Origin: Gammaproteobacteria bacterium | Lineage (GTDB): Bacteria > Pseudomonadota > Gammaproteobacteria > SZUA-229 | Direction: 5' to 3' | Assembly: GCA_021768055.1 (NCBI GenBank) | Contig: JAASSE010000114.1 | Span: forward strand, 1-5,172 | DNA: 5,172 nucleotides | Shown here: piece by piece, positions 1 through 5,172 of the stretch | Layout: every line of letters begins with the position of its first letter | Numbering within the stretch: the first letter of the stretch is position 1 | Translations under genes and position numbers: made by a program | The notes under the pieces: model-generated | What the model was told of the DNA's origin: nothing | The model's input: only the letters and a program-made list of their open reading frames with translations | Databases searched by the model: none

Positions 1-2
1 AT

Positions 3-392
3 GTAAACAAGGTCGCAGCCGTCGAGACAAACACGCCTGCCAAACGATTACGCCCCGGCTTGCTCGATCAGCGCCTGAGCGAGACTGAAAAATGGCTGGC
101 ACAGGTCAACGATGACCATTACAGTATCCAGTTGTTCATGACGCGTATAGCCGATGCAAAAGCGGTCGAGCGGTTCCTTCAAAACCAGTCCGGCCTGCTT
201 GAATTGGACAGGATTTACGTCTATGAAACTAGGATCGATGGGAGCCGCATGTACAGTGTTTTGTACAGCGATTTCACCACCCGGCAAACTGCCCGTTCAA
301 TACTTCAAAGCCTGCCGGCTGACTTGAGGGCAAGCAAACCGTTTCTGCGTCGGGTGAGTGCGTTGAAGAAAGATCTGAATACCAGCAGTTAG
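3..392 (+). CDS. SPOR-domain protein, 3' end only (probable C-terminus of an ExeA/MshM-like AAA ATPase)
   Basis: The frame is open from the left edge to a TAG stop, giving the last 129 residues of a longer protein. A TTG lies at position 60, but the frame continues upstream without a stop, so I do not take it as the start. A short linker and a predicted helix (fragment residues about 20-34, LLDQRLSETEKWLAQ) lead into a SPOR domain at about residues 38-117. The domain opens with HYSIQLF, has a middle strand RIYVYET, and then MYSVLYSDF followed by a helix rich in A, R and L. SPOR domains bind peptidoglycan glycan strands lacking stem peptides and act in the periplasm. A helix-plus-SPOR tail of this kind is found, as I recall, at the end of ExeA/MshM-type ATPases next to MSHA-like secretin genes. 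That ATPase part lies outside the window, so a stand-alone DamX-like SPOR protein is the alternative. The SPOR call is firm; the full identity is inferred from context. Confidence 0.75.
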   Translation, partial: VNKVAAVETNTPAKRLRPGLLDQRLSETEKWLAQVNDDHYSIQLFMTRIADAKAVERFLQNQSGLLELDRIYVYETRIDGSRMYSVLYSDFTTRQTARSILQSLPADLRASKPFLRRVSALKKDLNTSS

Positions 393-431
393 CGAGATAC
401 ACGCGAATATAAAGCGGGTTGTGGTAGATTA

Positions 432-2057
432 ATGATTATAAAAATTATAAATAACAGTCTCATCGTCACTATTGCATTGCTTGCCGGATGCGAGGCATCA
501 AATCCCCCAGACGTGTCTGAAGGTCATTTGCTGATCGATGATGCGGCAACGCAATCAATACCGGAGCCGGTAGCGCGGGTACCGGTATTACCCAGGCCTG
601 AACAGCGTCCTGATCTTGAAACCTATACCGTTGTTGTACGCGATGTGCCGATCCGTGAACTGCTGTTTTCAATGGCCAGGGACGCCAAGCTGAACCTGGA
701 TATCGATGATGACATCAAGGGCAAGATCACCATGAACGCGATTGATCAGACCCTGCCAAAAATTCTTGACCGCATTTCCCAGCAGGCCGCTATTCGTTAC
801 CAGCTGGTAGACAATACCCTGCGTGTACAGGCCGACACGCCCTATCTTAAAACCTACAACATCAGTTACCTCAATATATCGCGCATAAGCTCCGGCACGG
901 TAGAAGTCTCTTCCGAGATTAGTTCAACAGGAACGGGAGACGCAGCTGGTGGCAGTGTCAGCAGTGGAGGCAATGACTCGAGCTCCGTGGTGCGTAACAG
1001 TTCCAGCCACGAGTTCTGGAAAACCCTGACGATTAATATCGCCGGTATCATCGGGGAGAAGGTCAAGGCGAGCAAGGGCAGTGCGGTAGAAACCAGTGAC
1101 CGCATCGTAGTCAATCGTGAAGGTGGCATGATCGCTGTCAAGGCCACCGCTAAAGAGCATAACGAAATCCAGGCGTTTATCGACAAGGTGCTCGACAGTG
1201 TACAAAGGCAGGTATTGATTGAAGCCACCATTGCGGAAGTCAGGCTCAGCGACAGGTACCAGGCGGGCATCGACTGGAGCCTGGTAACGGGTGACCCAAA
1301 TACAACAACCAGGCAGGATCTACTCGGCGGTAATCTTGGTACAACACCGTTTTTCTCGTTCAATATCGCCGATACCATTAACGGCAATCCGCTCAATATC
1401 ACGTTAAAAGCGCTCGAAACATTCGGCGACGTCAAAGTACTGTCAAGCCCGAAGGTTATGGCGATAAATAATCAAAGCGCCATCCTCAAGGTAGTAGACA
1501 ACGAAGTGTACTTTACTATTGATGTAGAGGCTGTGCCGGGGTCAGTCAATCAAAACGCTTCCATTGCAATTGAAACAAACGTCAATACCGTGCCTGTAGG
1601 CTTTATTATGTCGGTTACACCGTTTATAGACGAAAAAGATGTCGTTACCTTGAATGTACGACCGACGATTTCCCGTATTATCGAATTCGTCAATGATCCA
1701 AACCCGGCGCTGGCCGATGCGGGGGTTACCAGTGAAATCCCGGTGATCCAGGTACGCGAGATAGAGTCTGTTTTAAAAATAGAAAACGGTGACACGGCAG
1801 TCATCGGTGGTTTAATGCAGGACCAGATTGATAAATCAACCAGCGGTGTACCCATTCTGTCGAGTATTCCCTGGCTGGGCTCATTGTTCAGATATCAGGA
1901 TGACGAATACGTTAAATCCGAGCTCGTAATTTTTATCAAGCCGGTGGTTATGAAAGACGCAAGCCTGGTCGGCGACCTGAAAGAGTACAGAAAATACCTG
2001 CTTGAAGATCTACAAGCTGACAGCCAGCTGGAAACTGCACAGTCGAACAAGCAGTAA
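432..2057 (+). CDS. mshL: MSHA-type pilus secretin MshL, outer-membrane lipoprotein
   Basis: This 541-residue protein is near the usual size for MshL. It is predicted to form the multimeric outer-membrane channel through which the pilus passes. Residues 1-20 are a lipoprotein signal: a short n-region, a hydrophobic core LIVTIALLAG and lipobox LAGC with Cys20 as the lipidation site. Glu at +2 is not the inner-membrane retention residue, so outer-membrane sorting is expected. A proline-rich linker precedes an STN/N0-like domain at about 64-135. A Secretin_N_2-like region at about 138-255 carries a Ser/Gly-rich insert at 159-193. The secretin barrel domain spans about 258-507; VLIEATIAEV (261-270) begins it, VKVLSSPKVMAINNQ lies at 334-348, and the signature VPILSSIPWLGSLF is at 473-486. 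The last 30 residues form a polar, probably helical tail. The ATG at 432 is chosen because the signal peptide starts there; the Shine-Dalgarno match is weak. PilQ/PulD relatives share the barrel, but the downstream mshN and mshE favour MshL. Confidence 0.92.
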   Translation: MIIKIINNSLIVTIALLAGCEASNPPDVSEGHLLIDDAATQSIPEPVARVPVLPRPEQRPDLETYTVVVRDVPIRELLFSMARDAKLNLDIDDDIKGKITMNAIDQTLPKILDRISQQAAIRYQLVDNTLRVQADTPYLKTYNISYLNISRISSGTVEVSSEISSTGTGDAAGGSVSSGGNDSSSVVRNSSSHEFWKTLTINIAGIIGEKVKASKGSAVETSDRIVVNREGGMIAVKATAKEHNEIQAFIDKVLDSVQRQVLIEATIAEVRLSDRYQAGIDWSLVTGDPNTTTRQDLLGGNLGTTPFFSFNIADTINGNPLNITLKALETFGDVKVLSSPKVMAINNQSAILKVVDNEVYFTIDVEAVPGSVNQNASIAIETNVNTVPVGFIMSVTPFIDEKDVVTLNVRPTISRIIEFVNDPNPALADAGVTSEIPVIQVREIESVLKIENGDTAVIGGLMQDQIDKSTSGVPILSSIPWLGSLFRYQDDEYVKSELVIFIKPVVMKDASLVGDLKEYRKYLLEDLQADSQLETAQSNKQ

Positions 2058-2081
2058 CCGTAGTTTTGAGCATTACATCGC

Positions 2082-2086
2082 AAGAG
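2082..2086 (+). promoter_or_regulatory. Ribosome binding site of mshN
   Basis: AAGAG lies seven bases before the ATG at 2094. It supports that start over later in-frame codons, as does the conserved MSLLLDALKKA opening. Confidence 0.6.
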
Positions 2087-2093
2087 TGTTTAC

Positions 2094-3353
2094 ATGAGTC
2101 TATTACTGGATGCCCTGAAAAAAGCTGCGCAAGAGAAGCAGAACGCGGATTCTGCAGACAACAGCGCAGCTTCGCCCGTCGAAGTCAGGCCGGTTACAGA
2201 CACGCCACAGGCTGAAGCGGCACCCGATGCCACGGACACTGCGAATGAGCTCGAGCTTGAACTTGATGTTGAAGAGCCCGTTGCTGCCAGCGAGCCAGAA
2301 ACACAGGATATCGTCGAAACACAGCCAGCCACGGTAACAGAACCGCCTGCAACTGTAGAACCAGGGCGCGTCACGGCGACACCATCAACCGTTAGCGATG
2401 AAGCCCTGCAGTTGTTGATTCGCAAAACCAATGATTCGCATAAAAAATCACGCTGGTTGATATGGGGTGGAGTGGTTTCAGGCACGCTGATTTTATTGCT
2501 GGTGGGCGGTCTGTATTTTTATGTGGGCATGACGGATGAAATTGATTCAATGCAGCGCAAACATCAGATTGCGCTGGCATCACTCAAATCAAAAACACGG
2601 ATTGAAGAGAACCTGACCTCGCTGGCAGTCGTCTCGGAGAACAAGAAAGCTGCACAGCCTGTTAAGGCCAAAGCCAGTAAACAGGCATCACCATCATCAA
2701 CATCTGGCAGTTCAGCTCAAAGCAGTCCGGCCATCAACAAAACATTTTCAGTAGAGCGGGTCGAGAAGCGTGATCCGGTCAGTGAATCACTGCAAACAGC
2801 GTGGACGGCTTATCAGAACCAGGATTACGCCACCGCCAAATCAATCTATGAAAGCGTGCTCGCCAAAGAGCCGCATAATCATGACGCGAACCTGGGAATC
2901 GCGGCCATCGCCATGCAAACAGGCGATGTTGAGACTGCGCGAGACATATATATAGGGTTGCTGGAGCGTGATCCCAGAGACCCGCATGCACATGCCGGCT
3001 TGGCGAATGTCGCACAAAGTGGCGGTGCCAGCCTGAGTGAATCCAGGTTGAAACAGCTCATCGGGCATCGCCCGAATGATTCAAATCTGCAGTTCGCACT
3101 GGGCAACCTGTATGTTCAGAAACAGAGCTGGCCAGATGCCCAGCAGGCATTCTTTAATGCATGGAAGGGCGATTCCCAGAATGCTGATTATGCCTACAAC
3201 CTGGCGGTCAGCCTTGATCATCTGGGCAAGCACAAGGAGGCACTGGCTTATTACAAGGACAGTTTGAAACTCGCCTCAGGTAAAAATATCAGTTTTTCCC
3301 CCGACGCTGTCAGAAACCGCGTTGCTTACCTGGATTCGAGGCAATCACCATGA
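2094..3353 (+). CDS. mshN: MshN-like TPR protein, single-pass inner-membrane pilus assembly component
   Basis: This 419-residue protein probably bridges the inner-membrane pilus machinery and the periplasm; the exact role of MshN is poorly known. It opens with MSLLLDALKKAAQEK, a predicted amphipathic helix typical of MshN and resembling the start of GspB-type proteins. An acidic and proline-rich low-complexity stretch follows at about 26-100. One hydrophobic segment at about 120-143 is preceded by HKKSR, so the N-terminus should be cytoplasmic. A coiled-coil-like segment (145-175) and a Lys/Ala/Ser-rich linker (183-215) lead to TPR repeats at about 231-396. Clear TPR units include AWTAYQNQDYATAKSIYESV, the following GDVETARDIYIGLLERDP, and AYNLAVSLDHLGKHKEALAYY. 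The unit at about 298-328 is degenerate. The C-terminus has a short FSPDAVRNRVAYL segment. The stop overlaps the next start (ATGA), implying coupled translation with mshE. The family call rests on the N-terminus, topology and position; the TPR part alone would not be specific. Confidence 0.85.
   Translation: MSLLLDALKKAAQEKQNADSADNSAASPVEVRPVTDTPQAEAAPDATDTANELELELDVEEPVAASEPETQDIVETQPATVTEPPATVEPGRVTATPSTVSDEALQLLIRKTNDSHKKSRWLIWGGVVSGTLILLLVGGLYFYVGMTDEIDSMQRKHQIALASLKSKTRIEENLTSLAVVSENKKAAQPVKAKASKQASPSSTSGSSAQSSPAINKTFSVERVEKRDPVSESLQTAWTAYQNQDYATAKSIYESVLAKEPHNHDANLGIAAIAMQTGDVETARDIYIGLLERDPRDPHAHAGLANVAQSGGASLSESRLKQLIGHRPNDSNLQFALGNLYVQKQSWPDAQQAFFNAWKGDSQNADYAYNLAVSLDHLGKHKEALAYYKDSLKLASGKNISFSPDAVRNRVAYLDSRQSP
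3338..3341 (+). promoter_or_regulatory. Ribosome binding site of mshE, inside the end of mshN
   Basis: GAGG sits eight bases before the ATG at 3350, within the last codons of mshN. It supports the start that overlaps the mshN stop. Confidence 0.65.
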
Positions 3354-5065
3354 ATGCGCCTGCTTTCACCAAGAAAAAAAAACGACTCGGTGAAGAGTTG
3401 ATCGAGAAAGGCCTGGTTACTTATGACCAGGTCCAGATCGCACTTACCGAACAGAAAAAAAATGGCAAGTTAATTGGTGAGATCCTGGTATCACTGGGAT
3501 TTGTTTCTGAATCTGTCATGCGTGATGTACTGGGCAGGGTGCTCGGTGTTGGCAGTGTTGATTTGTCCACCGTCATTCCCGACCAGGAAGCGCTCAAGCT
3601 AGTACCCAAAGAAGTGGCAGAGCGTCATGCCATTATCCCGGTCAGTTTCAACGAAGAAGAGCAGCAGCTCAAGATTGCGATGAAAAACGCGTCCGACCTG
3701 CTGGTGCTCGACCGCATACACGCGCTGGTTGGTCGTAAAATCGAGATCACGCCGCTGGTCGCCGGTGAAGGTGAAATCAAGAAAGCCATTGACCAGTTCT
3801 ACGGCTATGAACTTTCCGTCGACGGCATTCTGCACGAAATAGAAACGGGTGAAATCGATTACCAGAGCCTGGATGCAATTGATGATGAATACAGCCAGCC
3901 GCTGGTGCGCCTGGTTGATGCAATTCTGGCTGATGCGGTAAAGCGCGAGTCTTCCGATATTCACTTCGAACCCGAAGACGGTTTCCTCAGATTGCGTTAC
4001 CGGATTGATGGCGTCATGCGTCAAATACGCAGCCTGCACAGGGATTACTGGTCTGCCATTGTGGTACGCCTGAAAGTCATGTCGAACATGAACATCGCTG
4101 AAACACGCATCCCGCAGGACGGCAGGCTGAGTTTGCAGGTGCAGGGCCACCGGGTTGATTTCCGTGTATCTGCACAGCCCACGACTCACGGAGAGAATAT
4201 CGTGTTGCGTGTGCTCGACCGCGCCAAGGGCATTGTGCCGCTGGGCCAGCTTGGCGTGAATGAAGCCACGCTGGACGCCTTGCGCCTGATGATGGCGCGC
4301 CCGGAAGGTATCATCCTGGTTACCGGGCCGACCGGCAGCGGTAAGACCACCACGCTGTATTCCATGCTCAACTACGTAAAGTCCGAGCAGGTCAATATCA
4401 TGACGCTGGAAGACCCGGTCGAGTACCCGGTGGATATGATTCGCCAGACATCGGTCAACGAAGTGGCGCGCATGGATTTTGCCAACGGTATTCGTTCGAT
4501 GATGCGCCAGGATCCGGACATTATTCTGGTCGGCGAGATTCGTGATGAGGATACGGCCGATATGGCTTTTCGTGCCGCGATGACAGGTCACCAGGTATTG
4601 TCTACCCTGCACACCAATTCGGCGATCGGCGCAATACCGCGATTGCTCGATATCGGTGTGTTACCGGATATCATGACCGGTAACATCATCGGCATCATCA
4701 GTCAGCGGCTGGTGCGTCTGTTGTGCCCGCATTGCAAACAAGCCCATGAAGTTGACGAAATGGACAGCAAGCTTCTCGGTATTGAATATGTAAACGATTC
4801 CATGACCATTTATGAAGCAGACGGTTGTCCGCAATGTGACAACACGGGATACAGGGGACGTGCCGCCATTATCGAAGCCCTGCGCATCGACAGCGAGCTG
4901 GATGAGCTGATTGCCAAGCGCGCAACATTGGGGGAATTAAAGGCCTGTGCCAAGTCTACTGGCTACAGGACACTGGCGGATGATGCCATCCGGCGCGTGC
5001 TTGACGGTGAAACATCGCTGCAGGAAGTAACACGCGTGATCGACCTGACCGAGAGGTTGTTGTAA
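3350..5065 (+). CDS. mshE: MSHA pilus extension ATPase MshE (GspE/PilB family)
   Basis: This 571-residue cytoplasmic ATPase is predicted to form a hexamer that powers pilin assembly. Its N-terminus holds a MshEN-type c-di-GMP-binding domain. The first 24-residue motif is at 12-35 (RLGEELIEKGL to Gln35). After a 5-residue spacer, a second and less canonical copy lies at 41-64. The rest of the T2SSE_N region runs to about 152. The N2 domain (about 178-295) has SSDIHFEPE and IPQDGRL. The ATPase core shows Walker A GPTGSGKT (326-333, Lys332), an Asp box LEDPVE (353-358), Walker B IILVGE (391-396, Glu396) and a His box STLHTN (418-423). A four-cysteine zinc site, Cys459/Cys462 with Cys493/Cys496, is intact as in GspE and PilB. 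All catalytic elements are present, so the enzyme should be active. The start is fixed by the ATGA overlap with mshN and the GAGG upstream. PilB or GspE are alternatives by sequence, but the gene order points to MshE. Confidence 0.93.
   Translation: MNAPAFTKKKKRLGEELIEKGLVTYDQVQIALTEQKKNGKLIGEILVSLGFVSESVMRDVLGRVLGVGSVDLSTVIPDQEALKLVPKEVAERHAIIPVSFNEEEQQLKIAMKNASDLLVLDRIHALVGRKIEITPLVAGEGEIKKAIDQFYGYELSVDGILHEIETGEIDYQSLDAIDDEYSQPLVRLVDAILADAVKRESSDIHFEPEDGFLRLRYRIDGVMRQIRSLHRDYWSAIVVRLKVMSNMNIAETRIPQDGRLSLQVQGHRVDFRVSAQPTTHGENIVLRVLDRAKGIVPLGQLGVNEATLDALRLMMARPEGIILVTGPTGSGKTTTLYSMLNYVKSEQVNIMTLEDPVEYPVDMIRQTSVNEVARMDFANGIRSMMRQDPDIILVGEIRDEDTADMAFRAAMTGHQVLSTLHTNSAIGAIPRLLDIGVLPDIMTGNIIGIISQRLVRLLCPHCKQAHEVDEMDSKLLGIEYVNDSMTIYEADGCPQCDNTGYRGRAAIIEALRIDSELDELIAKRATLGELKACAKSTGYRTLADDAIRRVLDGETSLQEVTRVIDLTERLL
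3374..3382 (+). repeat. Nine-A homopolymer in the start of mshE
   Basis: Nine consecutive A bases encode Lys9-Lys11 of MshE, just after the overlapping start. Runs this long are prone to polymerase slippage and to sequencing indels. The intact frame downstream shows the base count here is consistent with a full-length protein. Confidence 0.9.
3455..3462 (+). repeat. Eight-A homopolymer in mshE
   Basis: Eight consecutive A bases cover two Lys codons and the start of Asn38, in the spacer between the two halves of the predicted c-di-GMP motif pair. Confidence 0.9.
5051..5056 (+). promoter_or_regulatory. Ribosome binding site of the mshG-like gene
   Basis: GAGAGG lies 11 bases before the ATG at 5068, inside the last codons of mshE. 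The spacing is slightly long but usable, and the two-base gap suggests coupled translation. Confidence 0.5.
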
Positions 5066-5067
5066 CC

Positions 5068-5172
5068 ATGCCCGATTACAGGTTCAGGACCATCGATGCT
5101 TCGGGTCGCGTGCGTTCCGATACCATGGTCGCCAGCAACCCGATGGAACTGGAGAAACGTCTCAGCAGCATG
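5068..5172 (+). CDS. mshG: MshG-like GspF/PilC-family platform protein, 5' end only
   Basis: The first 35 codons run in frame to the right edge. The peptide begins MPDYRFRTIDASGRVRS and continues with a Met-Glu-Leu-Glu-Lys helix. This matches the usual opening of GspF-family proteins: an aromatic FR-x-x-D-x-x-G-x-x strand pair, then an A-S-x-P-x-E-L helix. These are polytopic inner-membrane proteins that the assembly ATPase engages from the cytoplasm to move pilins into the fibre. No membrane segment is expected this early, and none is seen. It starts two bases after the mshE stop, the position mshG holds in known MSHA operons. The family call rests on a short N-terminal pattern plus position, so the symbol is partly contextual. 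Confidence 0.75.
   Translation, partial: MPDYRFRTIDASGRVRSDTMVASNPMELEKRLSSM

Noticed and set aside
60..392. A complete 110-residue SPOR gene starting at TTG 60
   Set aside because: The same frame is open without a stop back to the window edge, and no convincing ribosome site precedes the TTG. It is better read as the tail of a longer gene.
408..413. TATAAA as a -10 promoter element for mshL
   Set aside because: No sequence resembling a -35 box lies 16-18 bases upstream, and the gap is only 39 bases within a same-strand operon.
866..1435. Minus-strand open frame of 189 codons opposite mshL
   Set aside because: It lies entirely within the secretin gene. Its Ser/Leu-rich translation reflects the complement of the Ser/Gly and Val-rich coding region, and it has no family features.
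2090..2485. Ser/Val/Ala-rich minus-strand open frame opposite mshN
   Set aside because: It is the complement of the acidic and proline-rich low-complexity part of MshN, and has no independent support.
2942..2954. ATATATATA run as a promoter or origin-like element
   Set aside because: It encodes the Ile-Tyr-Ile of a TPR helix in mshN, and no paired -35 element or repeats surround it.
3599..4612. Long minus-strand open frame of 337 codons opposite mshE
   Set aside because: It is antisense to an ATPase with every expected motif intact. Its translation shows no recognisable domain and is rich in His/Arg/Gln, as expected of a shadow frame.

Overview
The window is a tightly packed, single-direction block of pilus-assembly genes on the + strand. 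It matches the secretin / TPR / assembly-ATPase / platform part of an MSHA-type (mannose-sensitive haemagglutinin) type IV pilus operon. The organism is most likely a gammaproteobacterium. This rests on protein character (MshL, MshN, MshE and MshG-like proteins in the order L-N-E-G, plus a SPOR-domain protein of the kind that accompanies ExeA/MshM ATPases), a G+C content near one half judged by eye, and ordinary bacterial translation signals. The sequence does not allow a genus to be named.

Layout: positions 3-392 hold the 3' end of a gene that enters from the left edge and ends in a SPOR peptidoglycan-binding domain. After a 39-base gap comes a lipoprotein secretin of the MshL family (432-2057). 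After a 36-base gap comes an MshN-like single-pass membrane protein with periplasmic TPR repeats (2094-3353). Its stop overlaps the start of an MshE-type GspE/PilB ATPase (3350-5065) in an ATGA junction. Two bases further on, the first 35 codons of an MshG/GspF-type inner-membrane platform protein run off the right edge (5068-5172). No stretch over 300 bases lacks a gene, and I see no RNA gene, mobile element, CRISPR array or terminator.

How the parts work together: by family knowledge, the MshE hexamer hydrolyses ATP at the cytoplasmic face of MshG to drive pilin polymerisation. Its N-terminal domain is the type that senses c-di-GMP. MshL forms the outer-membrane channel through which the pilus emerges. 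MshN and the SPOR protein probably link the inner-membrane machinery, peptidoglycan and secretin. The short gaps, the overlap and the shared strand indicate one transcript, with its promoter to the left of the window.

I found no wholly undescribed system. The points most worth a second look are the apparent absence of mshM between mshL and mshN with a SPOR protein placed upstream of the secretin, the asymmetric c-di-GMP motif pair in MshE, and the overlapping starts followed by a nine-A run at the beginning of mshE.
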